Shown in pieces: positions 8,009 through 15,285 of a DNA stretch of 18,000 bases. Position 1 is the stretch's first letter. Each line of letters opens with the position of its first letter. Below the pieces are notes generated by a model. The model did no database searches. It was not told where the DNA came from and worked only from the letters and a program-made list of their open reading frames with translations. The translations under genes were made by a program, and so were the position numbers. Source of the DNA: CAZEGC01 sp964511635 (GTDB lineage: Bacteria > Patescibacteriota > Saccharimonadia > Saccharimonadales > Saccharimonadaceae); the NCBI GenBank assembly GCA_964511635.1, contig CAZEGC010000015.1, positions 1 to 18,000 of the forward strand, read 5' to 3'.

Positions 8009-8356
8009 ATGGCACATGAAGAAAGAGCCGAAAGAGTGGTAGTGCATGAGCAGAGCTCTGCTGGCCGTGCGATATCAAAACTCTCACAGATAGTCTGGTT
8101 CATAGTAGGGTTAATCGTTACGCTACTATTTGTACGTGTAATGTTAGCGCTTATTGGGGCAAATCTTGACAATGAGTTTGCTAGTTTAATTTATTCATGG
8201 AGTGATCCATTCGTTAGTCCTTTCCGGGGCCTACTTCAGATTGGCCAATTCGAAGCTGGGGTAGCAAGGTTCGAAATCGAAACACTAGTGGCTGCCATTG
8301 TGTATCTCCTGGTCGGAACGATTATCGTGCGAGCAATCGAGCTAGCCCGCCCGTAA
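8009..8356 (+). CDS. YggT-like small membrane protein
   Basis: 115 aa. A hydrophilic N-terminus (about 22 residues) is followed by a membrane segment (about residues 28-50, WFIVGLIVTLLFVRVMLALIG) and a second one (about 90-111). Between them is the pattern IYSWSDPFVSPFRGLL, like the TDP..RPFR loop of YggT-family proteins, which occur in many bacteria and plastids near cell-division or envelope genes; the exact role is unsettled. The start is fixed by a consensus AAAGGAGG 6 nt before the ATG. Single YggT unit; no sep or ftsZ neighbours here. Function not claimed beyond the family likeness. Confidence 0.72.
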   Translation: MAHEERAERVVVHEQSSAGRAISKLSQIVWFIVGLIVTLLFVRVMLALIGANLDNEFASLIYSWSDPFVSPFRGLLQIGQFEAGVARFEIETLVAAIVYLLVGTIIVRAIELARP

Positions 8357-8421
8357 GCTACGCGCCTCTACTGCACTGTTTGTTTCGGTGTAAAAATTAT
8401 CACAGCTATTTTATTGGCGGG

Positions 8422-8430
8422 TGCTATTCT
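8422..8430 (+). promoter_or_regulatory. extended -10 placed for a leaderless pcm transcript
   Basis: TGC-TATTCT ends 6 nt before the ATG at 8437, so transcription would begin at or next to the start codon. No Shine-Dalgarno motif precedes the ATG, which fits leaderless translation. Confidence 0.4.
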
Positions 8431-8436
8431 CTAGGT

Positions 8437-9018
8437 ATGAGGGATGTAGTGATGGAAGCTTTTCGGCAGGTACCGCGTAAAAACTTCTTAAAGGCGGGTT
8501 CGACTCAATTAGTTGATATCGACAAGCCAATATTAATTGGCCATGGTCAAACCAATAGCCAGCCATCCACAGTCGAGGCCATGCTGCGCTGGCTTGATGT
8601 TAAAAAAGGTCAAAAAGTTCTCGATGTCGGATCAGGTTCAGGGTGGACAGCAGCCCTACTGTCAAACCTAGTTGGTCCAAAGGGCAGAGTTGTAGCGGTA
8701 GATATAGTCCCCGAATTAGTTGAACTGGGTAAATCTAATTGCAAAAAGCTCAAACTTAAAAATATAACATTTCACCAGGCTACTAATGAATTCGGCTGGC
8801 CAGAAGATGCTCCATATGACAGGATACTGGTCAGTGCTAGTGCCGAAAGTCTACCCGACTCATTGATTGATCAACTCGCAAATGACGGCAAAATGGTTAT
8901 TCCAGTTAGAAATGAGATTATTGAACTTTCTAGGGGCGAGGCTAGCGAGGTCCTTAAGACTTCCCATTATGGTTTTGCGTTTGTTCCGCTGGTGGCGCGA
9001 CAGGAGGCTGCCTATTAG
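8437..9018 (+). CDS. pcm: protein-L-isoaspartate O-methyltransferase
   Basis: 193 aa cytoplasmic SAM-dependent enzyme that methylates L-isoaspartyl residues in aged proteins, the first step in their repair. Seen: the family motif GHGQTNSQP (about residues 35-43), SAM-binding motif VLDVGSGSGWTAALL (61-75), acidic end of strand 2 in VVAVDIVPELVELG, and YDRILVSASAE. The catalytic family usually has T or S in the GHGQT.S segment, present here. The frame stays open upstream to a TTG at 8380, but the ATG at 8437 matches the family N-terminus and has a -10 element at the right distance. It follows the YggT-like gene by 80 bp. It joins the DNA-repair genes downstream in a maintenance-themed block. 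Confidence 0.9.
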   Translation: MRDVVMEAFRQVPRKNFLKAGSTQLVDIDKPILIGHGQTNSQPSTVEAMLRWLDVKKGQKVLDVGSGSGWTAALLSNLVGPKGRVVAVDIVPELVELGKSNCKKLKLKNITFHQATNEFGWPEDAPYDRILVSASAESLPDSLIDQLANDGKMVIPVRNEIIELSRGEASEVLKTSHYGFAFVPLVARQEAAY

Positions 9019-9078
9019 GTATTAAAACTAAACCACTAACCTAGTTTGCTTAAATTAATAAATGGTAAAGGGGTGAAT

Positions 9079-9723
9079 ATGATTAATAAGGGAACGGATC
9101 AGTACATGCCACTGCCAGAGGATGGCGTCAGCAAGCCGCTTAACAATACAAGAAACTTAATTATTAGTAGTAGTAGAAGCCTTGGCAATGCAGCCATGAG
9201 GAACCTAAGCAATTTGAAGCATATTCTGCACCAAGACAAAAACATCACCCCAGAACCCAGAAGCTGGCTAAGCTCTAAGGCGATAGCCGATGAGCAGGCT
9301 CGCCAAGAAGAGAAAAAAGAGCTACAAGAAACCGCCTCAATGGCCCATCAGATTCTAGCTAAATCAACTGCGGTTTTTCCTTTTGATCTATTCCCTAATT
9401 CAATTACTCTGGATAGAACTAAAATTACGATTATCCTAAAAAAGTTTTTTATGACAGAGCAAATCATTAGTATACGCATCGAAGACATTTTAAATGTTTC
9501 AGTTTCGCTAGGGCCTTTGTTCGGTACGGTAACGATAAGCAGTCGAGTCATGAACTCAACTGATCACTTTGATGTAGGTTTCTTGCGCCGCAAAGAAGCG
9601 CTGTATATAAAGCAAATTATCCAGGGTTACGTGATAGCCCAGCATAATAACATAAAAGTTTCTCACCTTAGAAAAGATGAACTCATAAAAACTCTATGTG
9701 AAATTGGTGAACACGCCACGTAG
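9079..9723 (+). CDS. PH-like domain protein, function unknown
   Basis: 214 aa, no signal peptide or strong membrane helix. The N-terminal 100 residues are polar, with a charged helix (DEQARQEEKKELQ, about 80-93). The C-terminal half alternates short strands (FPFDLFPNSITLDRTKITII, then IRIEDILNVSVSLGPLFGTV) and ends in a helix (EALYIKQIIQGYVIA), a pattern like bacterial PH domains. That assignment rests on strand order only. The ATG at 9079 is chosen because AAAGGGG lies just upstream; an upstream TTG at 9046 in the same frame lacks a ribosome binding site. It lies 60 bp after pcm and is probably co-transcribed. Confidence 0.6.
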   Translation: MINKGTDQYMPLPEDGVSKPLNNTRNLIISSSRSLGNAAMRNLSNLKHILHQDKNITPEPRSWLSSKAIADEQARQEEKKELQETASMAHQILAKSTAVFPFDLFPNSITLDRTKITIILKKFFMTEQIISIRIEDILNVSVSLGPLFGTVTISSRVMNSTDHFDVGFLRRKEALYIKQIIQGYVIAQHNNIKVSHLRKDELIKTLCEIGEHAT

Positions 9724-9824
9724 TAGTTTATCTGTGTTTTTTGTACGTAGGGTAATAAAGTTAACAGCTTCAACACCCAAGTCATGTAAAACTTATATAA
9801 GAACTAAAGGAGGGTACGGGGCTT

Positions 9825-10019
9825 ATGAACGAAGCGATGCGACCACTATACATATTAAACGGAGTCATATTTGATAATATAGGTGAGTTCCTAAGCGCGC
9901 TTTCATACGAAGAACGCTACGGTAGCGGTGACTTAGAAATACGTGAAATAGAGGACCACAGCAACAGCAAAGATAGCATTAACCATTTAGGGGGAAGGCA
10001 TGCCGTACAGCAACAATAG
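9825..10019 (+). CDS. small unknown protein upstream of chaB
   Basis: 64 aa, not recognised. A hydrophobic first third (RPLYILNGVIFDNIGEFLSAL) is followed by a charged, serine-rich tail. It is supported as a real gene by a consensus AAAGGAGGG (9806-9814) 10 nt before the ATG and by its 20-nt overlap with chaB, which suggests translational coupling. A second in-frame ATG at 9837 is a less well placed alternative. No domain seen; the first 25 residues could form a strand-strand-helix unit. Confidence 0.55.
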   Translation: MNEAMRPLYILNGVIFDNIGEFLSALSYEERYGSGDLEIREIEDHSNSKDSINHLGGRHAVQQQ

Positions 10020-10230
10020 CGACCTACCTGACGGCGTGAAAAATGCACTGCCCAGTCACGCTCAGGACATTTACAGAGAGGCTTATAGTAGTGCCTATGA
10101 TCAGTACAAAGATTCATCAAAAAGAGACCGCAACGACAGTCGAGAAGAGGTGGCCCACAAGGTGGCTTGGAACGCTGTAAAGCAAAAGTACGAGAAAGGC
10201 TCAGACGATAATTGGCACCCAAAGAATTAA
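10000..10230 (+). CDS. chaB: ChaB family protein
   Basis: 76 aa, the usual length for ChaB. Seen: MPYSNNSDLP start, LPSHAQDIYREAYSSAYDQY, SREEVAHKVAWNAVKQKYEK and a WH near the C-terminus, all family hallmarks. ChaB was named as a regulator of the ChaA cation antiporter in E. coli, but ChaB-like proteins are widespread without ChaA and their role is uncertain; no antiporter is visible here. AGGGGGAAGG directly before the ATG, inside the preceding gene, is the ribosome binding site. It overlaps the 64-aa gene upstream and the glycosylase gene downstream, so the three form one translation-coupled unit. Confidence 0.9.
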   Translation: MPYSNNSDLPDGVKNALPSHAQDIYREAYSSAYDQYKDSSKRDRNDSREEVAHKVAWNAVKQKYEKGSDDNWHPKN

Positions 10231-10799
10231 CCGATTTCCCTGATTTTTTAGATAAACCAGCCTGGGAAGTGGCCCCTAGGCTACTTGGCTGCATGATAGA
10301 AAGGCAAACAAGCCACGGTAAAATTCGCATAAAAATTGTTGAGACCGAAGCATATGACCAAACCGATGTAGCTAGTCATAGCTTTGGTGGCGAGACCCAG
10401 CGCACAAAGGTCATGTTCGGGCCCAGTGGGTTTTTGTATGTTTATTTTACTTACGGCATGCACTACTGCGCCAATATTGTTACTGGTCCAGTTGGGCATG
10501 GTTCGGCAGTTTTGATTCGCGCAGGAGAGCTGATGGTTGGCAGCGACATCGCTTGGCGATATCGAAAGACCAGCAAAATGGTTGACGCCACGAATGGTCC
10601 AGCCAAACTGTGCCAGGCGACCGATATTAACCTAGCCTTCAATGGTCATGATTTGAAAAAAGAGCCGATTCGACTGATCGATGGCCATGTGGGCAGTGCT
10701 AAAATTGTAACCACCACTAGGATCGGTATTAGCAAAGGCATTGACGTCCCGTGGCGGTTTTTTATAAAAGATAACCCTTACGTATCAAAGAAGGCCTAG
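10212..10799 (+). CDS. mpg: 3-methyladenine DNA glycosylase (AAG/MPG family)
   Basis: 195 aa base-excision repair enzyme that removes alkylated purines from DNA. Seen: APRLLG, IVETEAYDQTDVASHSFGG with the catalytic glutamate and the following Y and H, VMFGPSGFLYVYFTYGMHYCANIV, AVLIRAGE, NGPAKLCQA and DVPWRFF, in family order and at normal length. The start is the TTG at 10212, the only plausible initiator that keeps the whole domain; it overlaps the end of chaB by 19 nt, with GAAAGG about 12 nt upstream. The last 15 nt overlap the convergent exonuclease/nuclease gene, with no terminator between them. Confidence 0.92.
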   Translation: MAPKELTDFPDFLDKPAWEVAPRLLGCMIERQTSHGKIRIKIVETEAYDQTDVASHSFGGETQRTKVMFGPSGFLYVYFTYGMHYCANIVTGPVGHGSAVLIRAGELMVGSDIAWRYRKTSKMVDATNGPAKLCQATDINLAFNGHDLKKEPIRLIDGHVGSAKIVTTTRIGISKGIDVPWRFFIKDNPYVSKKA

Positions 10800-12212
10800 T
10801 TCTTCGTTTGTAGCCGGTCGAACGTGAATATCTTTTAGGGGATTGTTCACAAACGTGCGAAGGATTTTATATGAGTCTAGATCAAACGAAGCGTCATAGC
10901 TCACGTAATATGGTTTAAGGTTATGGTTATGAATTATTTTGCCAATAATGCACCATTTATCCACTATGAAACTAGTAACGCTATTAGTTTCGACGCTTGG
11001 TTCGTTTATCACAATGGGCGTGTCAAACGGCCATTTTTCTATAGATTTTTGCTTGAAAGCAGCCTGCACTCTATCGTTATAACTTTCGGGTGATTCATTT
11101 TTGATGCAGGCGCCGCGACATTTGCCTAGCTGGTAGTGAAAGCAAGCTTTCTTAGACTTTTCTAGCCCGCTGAGTTTAGGGCATAGTTCAAATGATTTTA
11201 TGGTATCTATTAAAGAACTTTTAGCATTGAAGCGCGTTTCATGGGTTGTTAAGATACTACTGAATCTAGATGAGTCTAGCGTACTAAGGGTTTCGAGCTT
11301 AATCGCACTATACCCATCGGGGTTGGTGAACTTTTTAGTTACTACTAGTTGTTTTTTTCGACGGAGTTTTTTGTTAAAAACTGGCTTAAGCTCTTTGATT
11401 AGCTGGGATTCGAGCAGAAGAGCTTCTAATTCACCGGCAGTTTTATGATGTTCAATGTCATAAATATTTTGTGATATTTTAAACTCACGGTACTTCGTCC
11501 CGTCGCCCGTAAAGTGACTAAGTACCCGTTTTTTTATATTTATACTTTTGCCAATATAAAGAGGGGTGTTTAGCTCGTCTTTGAATATATACACACCTGG
11601 ACTTTCGGGTAAATTTGAAACTACGAGTTTGGGTAGGTTTTTTGGAAGCGACGGGTGGCCCAGCTGCTGCTTCAGGGCGCTATTAATAGTTTCAGCGCTA
11701 AAGTCGTTATTAATTTTTTCTAAAAACTGCCATACTACACTAGCATCGTCAAAAGCTCTGTGCCTAACGTTATATTTTAAGTCATGGCGCTCGATAATAC
11801 TGGCTAGTTTATGACTTTTATAGACTGGGTATAATGCACGCGATAGCTTTACGGTGCAAAGTTGTTTCGATGAAAATTCATACCCTAATCTATTAAGCTC
11901 GCTCTTTATAAATAAATAATCGAACCTAGCGTTATGTGCTACAAGTATCGCACCATGTAGTAGGTCGTAGACTTCATTAGCTATTTCACTAAATTTGGGT
12001 GCCGTCATTAGATCCTTGCTACTGATACCAGTAAGCTTTGTAATAAATGGCGACACGCCAGTTCCGGGGTTTACGAGCGAAGAATATGTTTTAACTATTT
12101 TTCTATTTTCGACCCGCAATATGGCAATTTCAATTACACCGCCAATTCTATAATTCATGCCGGTTGTTTCAACGTCCACTATTGCCAGGGGTTTATTTAA
12201 TATATCCACCAA
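10785..12212 (-). CDS. DEDDh exonuclease fused to UvrC/Cho-type GIY-YIG endonuclease
   Basis: 475 aa, two nucleases in one chain. Residues 8-168: DnaQ-like 3'-5' exonuclease with IVDVETTG (D13, E15), HNARFD (D98) and HRAFDDA (H151, D155), a complete DEDDh set. Residues about 192-285: GIY-YIG domain with GVYIF (206-210), YIGKS (219-223), R229 and GELEALLLES supplying the glutamate. C344, C357, C365 and C369 match the cysteine spacing of the UvrC Fe-S site (ACFHYQLGKCRGAC). The UvrC C-terminal RNase H-like and HhH domains are absent, so it resembles Cho. The same fusion is known in Actinobacteria (e.g. Rv2191). Probably acts in DNA repair by making and trimming an incision. Start is TTG 12212 or GTG 12209; no strong ribosome binding site. 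It is the only gene here ending in TGA. Confidence 0.9.
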   Translation of the reverse strand: MVDILNKPLAIVDVETTGMNYRIGGVIEIAILRVENRKIVKTYSSLVNPGTGVSPFITKLTGISSKDLMTAPKFSEIANEVYDLLHGAILVAHNARFDYLFIKSELNRLGYEFSSKQLCTVKLSRALYPVYKSHKLASIIERHDLKYNVRHRAFDDASVVWQFLEKINNDFSAETINSALKQQLGHPSLPKNLPKLVVSNLPESPGVYIFKDELNTPLYIGKSINIKKRVLSHFTGDGTKYREFKISQNIYDIEHHKTAGELEALLLESQLIKELKPVFNKKLRRKKQLVVTKKFTNPDGYSAIKLETLSTLDSSRFSSILTTHETRFNAKSSLIDTIKSFELCPKLSGLEKSKKACFHYQLGKCRGACIKNESPESYNDRVQAAFKQKSIEKWPFDTPIVINEPSVETNSVTSFIVDKWCIIGKIIHNHNLKPYYVSYDASFDLDSYKILRTFVNNPLKDIHVRPATNEELGLL

Positions 12213-12234
12213 AAACTCAACTTATGCTTTATAT

Positions 12235-12240
12235 ATTATA
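12235..12240 (-). promoter_or_regulatory. -10 element of the exonuclease/nuclease gene
   Basis: TATAAT on the minus strand, about 23 nt before the TTG start. The region where a -35 would lie (about 12258-12263) falls inside the 7-bp tandem repeat, so repeat copy number could alter the upstream promoter sequence. Confidence 0.5.
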
Positions 12241-12248
12241 GCATCTGA

Positions 12249-12309
12249 GTAGGTGGTAGGTGGTAGGTGGTAGGTGGTAGGTGGTAGGTGGTAGGTGGTA
12301 GGTGGTAGG
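12249..12309. repeat. perfect 7-bp tandem repeat (GTAGGTG)n, 8.7 copies
   Basis: Eight perfect copies of GTAGGTG (12249-12304) plus GTAGG, with no internal mismatch. It lies in the 99-bp gap between the stop of the membrane-protein gene (12312) and the start of the nuclease gene (12212). The + strand carries closely spaced GG pairs, which could form two-tier G-quadruplexes; the minus-strand transcript would be C-rich. Such uniform arrays change length by slippage. Confidence 0.95.
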
Positions 12310-12311
12310 GG

Positions 12312-13025
12312 CTATTTCAGGCGTTTTGTAGCAGCTTCGGGTGCGACTCTACCAACCATAATGAAGGCCAGTATAACAGCAAATCCGCACATAATAGAAG
12401 GAATACCGCTGATTGTACTAGGGTCAATAATATTTATCGTGGTGGTTGGTAGAATAAAACTAACATATCCTACGGCTAGAGCTATCAGTGCTGTGCGTTC
12501 GCTGCTTTTTTTAGCGCTTTTTGACCATAAAAGCGATAGAAAAGTGCCAGCAAAAAGCCAGCCGTAATAATAGAGTGCATATGGGATTGAACTAGCCGCG
12601 TGAGTGTCAAAAACAGCGTAATTAGCATAACAGGTAGCTCCGGATATGGCGCCAGTTGTAAATACGTAAAATAGTATAAACGCTACGCTAGTGATATAGG
12701 CAAAAATGATTAGGGGGGTTATATTTTTCTTAGCGATGCTGGCTGATAGGTGAAGCCCTAGCGGGGGCAAGAGGGTAATTGATGCATAACCCAGTCGAGT
12801 CCATTCAAACCCCTGCCAGCCCGAACCTCCACAGACGATAAACTCTGATAGCTGGAAAAGTGCTAGAAACGTAAGGATCAGGGCAACTAATCGTCCCACT
12901 ACATTCATTTTGTATCGCCACACCACATAGGCGGCAAATGATATTTCTATTAGGAATGTTGCTAGCATTACGGGTGGTGAAAAGCAGAAAAACTTGTTCG
13001 TATAATTTTTTGTTAATTTAGACAT
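12312..13025 (-). CDS. multi-pass membrane protein, 7TM-like, function unknown
   Basis: 237 aa with about seven hydrophobic segments (roughly residues 17-36, 45-64, 77-95, 103-124, 150-166, 177-195, 212-228). The layout of an early P-containing helix, W..LGYASITLLPPLGLH and paired charged ends resembles the N-terminal 7TM sensor region of some histidine kinases, but no kinase domain follows. Cytoplasmic membrane location is inferred. The ATG start has no Shine-Dalgarno site, but a perfect TATAAT (13038-13033) 7 nt upstream, suggesting leaderless mRNA. Its stop codon abuts the 7-bp repeat. Not recognised further. Confidence 0.7.
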   Translation of the reverse strand: MSKLTKNYTNKFFCFSPPVMLATFLIEISFAAYVVWRYKMNVVGRLVALILTFLALFQLSEFIVCGGSGWQGFEWTRLGYASITLLPPLGLHLSASIAKKNITPLIIFAYITSVAFILFYVFTTGAISGATCYANYAVFDTHAASSIPYALYYYGWLFAGTFLSLLWSKSAKKSSERTALIALAVGYVSFILPTTTINIIDPSTISGIPSIMCGFAVILAFIMVGRVAPEAATKRLK

Positions 13026-13032
13026 GGGGCTA

Positions 13033-13038
13033 ATTATA
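13033..13038 (-). promoter_or_regulatory. -10 element of the membrane-protein gene (leaderless)
   Basis: TATAAT on the minus strand, 7 nt before the ATG at 13025; no clear -35. The spacing places the transcription start at the start codon. Confidence 0.5.
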
Positions 13039-13084
13039 TACTATTAGGTCAATAAATTGCGCACTACCCAGACTCGACCCCGTT

Positions 13085-13093
13085 TGATATAAT
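13085..13093 (+). promoter_or_regulatory. extended -10 promoter of fusA
   Basis: TGA-TATAAT, a perfect -10 with the upstream TG; no good -35 at 16-18 bp. Start expected near 13100, giving a leader of about 70 nt. Confidence 0.65.
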
Positions 13094-13105
13094 TGACTTT
13101 AAGCG

Positions 13106-13128
13106 CTATTTTTTGTGGCAAAAAATAG
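13106..13128 (+). promoter_or_regulatory. fusA leader hairpin
   Basis: Perfect 10-bp stem CTATTTTTTG / CAAAAAATAG (13106-13115 with 13119-13128) with a 3-nt TGG loop, at the very start of the predicted fusA transcript. Mostly A-U pairs, so weak for its length. It could protect the 5' end or take part in control. Confidence 0.45.
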
Positions 13129-13171
13129 GTAGAGACTAAATAACTATTAATAGCAAGGAAGACGTAATTAC

Positions 13172-15262
13172 ATGGCTCAAAAAACTGTCCCGCTAAAGGA
13201 CTATCGAAATATTGGTATTATTGCCCACATTGATGCGGGTAAGACGACCACTACCGAAGGTATTTTGTATCGAACAGGCTTAACGCACAAAATTGGTGTC
13301 GTTAAGGGTGACGGAGACGGTGCAACTACTGACTGGATGGCTCAGGAAAAGGAACGGGGTATTACTATTACCTCTGCAGCTGTGACCGCCTTTTGGAAAG
13401 ACCACAAAATTAACATTATCGACACGCCGGGTCACATTGACTTTACGGCTGAAGTTGAGAGGTCACTTCGTGTACTTGATGGGGCTGTGACTGTATTTGA
13501 TGGCAAAATGGGTGTTGAGGCCCAAACCGAAACTGTTTGGCGTCAGGCAAATAAGTACGGTGTGCCACGAATCTGTTTTATTAACAAGATTAACCAAACC
13601 GGTGGTGATTTTTACAAATCACTAGAAAGCATCCACAACCGTCTGTCTAGGAGCGCTCTGCCAGTACACCTGCCAATTGGATTTGAAAAAAGCATCAACG
13701 GTGTAGTTGACTTAATTGACATGAAAGCCTATACCTACGATGACTATGCTGATCGCGAGCTCAAGGTTAGTGAAGTTCCAGCTGACATGCTAGAAAAGGC
13801 TAAAAACGCACGCTCGCTACTAGTAGAAGCGGCCGTAGAAGCTGATGATGAATTGTTCGAACGCTTCCTAGAAAGCGGCGAAGACTCGATTACAGTTGAT
13901 GAGCTAAAGGCAGCTCTTCGCAAACGCGTGCTGGCTGGTGACTTCTTCCTTGTTACCGGTGGCGATGGACGCGGAGTAATTGTTGAAAAGGTCCTAGACT
14001 TAGTGACAGACTACTTGCCAAGCCCACTAGACATTGAATCAATTTGGGGTAAGAATCCAAAAACCGGTGAAGAAGTTGAACGAAAGCCAGAGGAGTCTGA
14101 GCCTATGGCCGGGCTGGCGTTCAAAATTGCAACTGATCCTTTTGTAGGTAAGTTGATTTTTGTTCGCGTATACAGTGGAAGGCTAACTGCAGGCAGCTAT
14201 ATTCTTAACACCATGACCGGCAGTAAAGAGCGGATTGGACGTATCGTTCGTATGCATGCTGATAAGCGCGAAGACATTGACTCAATCGGAGCTGGCGATA
14301 TCGCAGCTGTTGTGGGACTAAAGGACACCACTACGGGTGCAACGCTTTGTGATTTGGGTAGCCCAATCGTGCTAGAGAGTATCGACTTTCCCGAGCCGCC
14401 AGTTTCTATTGCAGTTGAGCCTAAGACAAAGAGCGACCAGGAAAAGATGGCTATGGCTTTGCAGCGACTTTCCGAAGAAGACCCAACTTTCCGAGTTCAC
14501 ACAGATGAAGAAACTGGCCAGACAATTATGAGTGGAATGGGCGAACTTCACCTCGATATTCTAATTGATCGTATGAAGCGTGAATTCAAGGTTGAAGCTA
14601 ACGTAGGTGAGCCTCAGGTCGCCTTCCGTGAAACTATTCGCAGTACCAGTGAAGTTCAAGGTAAGCACGCCAAGCAATCAGGCGGTCGCGGACAATACGG
14701 TGACGTTTGGATTCGCTTTGAACCTAACGAATCTGGTGCCGGATTTGAATTCATCGATGAAATCAAGGGTGGAGTGGTTCCACAGGAATACCGCAAACCA
14801 GTTGAAGCCGGTGTCGTTGAAACATTGGAGGGCGGTGTTATTGCCGGCTATCCAGTGGTTGATGTTAAGGCCACGCTTTATGACGGCAGCTACCACGACG
14901 TTGACTCGAGCGAACTAGCGTTTAAGCTAGCCGGAAGCTTGGCGACACGCGAAGGAATCAAGCAAGCAAAGCCAGTCTTGCTCGAGCCAGTCATGAAGGT
15001 TGAAGTTACTACGCCCGAAGAATTCATGGGTGATGTGATTGGTGACTTGAACTCACGACGTGGAAGAATTGACGCCATGGAAGATCTAGCAGGTGGCGCC
15101 AAACTAGTACGTGCATTCGTGCCGCTAGCTAGCATGTTTGGCTATACATCCGATTTGCGATCAATGAGCCAAGGTCGCGCTGCTAGTACGATGGAGCTTA
15201 ATGGGTACGAAGAAGTTCCACCAAATGTAGCCCAAGAGATAATCGAAAAGCGCAGTAAGTAA
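13172..15262 (+). CDS. fusA: translation elongation factor G, with altered G4 and G5 motifs
   Basis: EF-G drives ribosomal translocation and, with RRF, recycling. 696 aa, full length. G1 AHIDAGKTTTTE, G2 RGITIT and G3 DTPGHIDF are canonical. G4, normally NKMD, reads NKIN (N138-N141): the aspartate that reads the guanine base is asparagine. G5, normally CGSAFKNKGV, reads TGGDGRGV (262-269) and is two residues shorter. The stretch after VFDG is also unusual (KMGVEAQ). Domains II-V look normal: MSGMGELHLDILIDR, GGRGQYGDVWIRFEP, LYDGSYHDVDSSE, and the MEDLAGGAKLVRAFVPL segment, shortened here to AFVPLASMFGY. AAGGAAG lies 10 nt before the ATG. Flanked by its own promoter and terminator. Confidence 0.98.
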   Translation: MAQKTVPLKDYRNIGIIAHIDAGKTTTTEGILYRTGLTHKIGVVKGDGDGATTDWMAQEKERGITITSAAVTAFWKDHKINIIDTPGHIDFTAEVERSLRVLDGAVTVFDGKMGVEAQTETVWRQANKYGVPRICFINKINQTGGDFYKSLESIHNRLSRSALPVHLPIGFEKSINGVVDLIDMKAYTYDDYADRELKVSEVPADMLEKAKNARSLLVEAAVEADDELFERFLESGEDSITVDELKAALRKRVLAGDFFLVTGGDGRGVIVEKVLDLVTDYLPSPLDIESIWGKNPKTGEEVERKPEESEPMAGLAFKIATDPFVGKLIFVRVYSGRLTAGSYILNTMTGSKERIGRIVRMHADKREDIDSIGAGDIAAVVGLKDTTTGATLCDLGSPIVLESIDFPEPPVSIAVEPKTKSDQEKMAMALQRLSEEDPTFRVHTDEETGQTIMSGMGELHLDILIDRMKREFKVEANVGEPQVAFRETIRSTSEVQGKHAKQSGGRGQYGDVWIRFEPNESGAGFEFIDEIKGGVVPQEYRKPVEAGVVETLEGGVIAGYPVVDVKATLYDGSYHDVDSSELAFKLAGSLATREGIKQAKPVLLEPVMKVEVTTPEEFMGDVIGDLNSRRGRIDAMEDLAGGAKLVRAFVPLASMFGYTSDLRSMSQGRAASTMELNGYEEVPPNVAQEIIEKRSK

Positions 15263-15285
15263 CAGCTTTCCTTGGCTATGTATCA

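Noticed and set aside
8380..8436. Longer Pcm with a TTG start at 8380
   Set aside because: The extra 19 residues do not resemble the family, there is no ribosome binding site, and a -10 element fits just before the ATG at 8437.
9046..9078. TTG at 9046 as start of the PH-like protein
   Set aside because: No ribosome binding site; AAAGGGG precedes the ATG at 9079.
9917..10330. 137-aa antisense reading frame across the chaB region
   Set aside because: It overlaps two supported genes on the other strand, has no ribosome binding site and no recognisable protein pattern.
10785..12212. Recoded TGA (Gracilibacteria/SR1 code)
   Set aside because: The single TGA here ends a complete protein and no gene is interrupted by in-frame TGA, so the standard bacterial code fits.
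12249..12309. CRISPR array
   Set aside because: The unit is 7 bp with no spacers; it is a simple tandem repeat.
12295..12567. 90-aa + strand frame starting inside the tandem repeat
   Set aside because: It is antisense to the membrane-protein gene, which has better composition and a promoter; a start inside a repeat is weak evidence.
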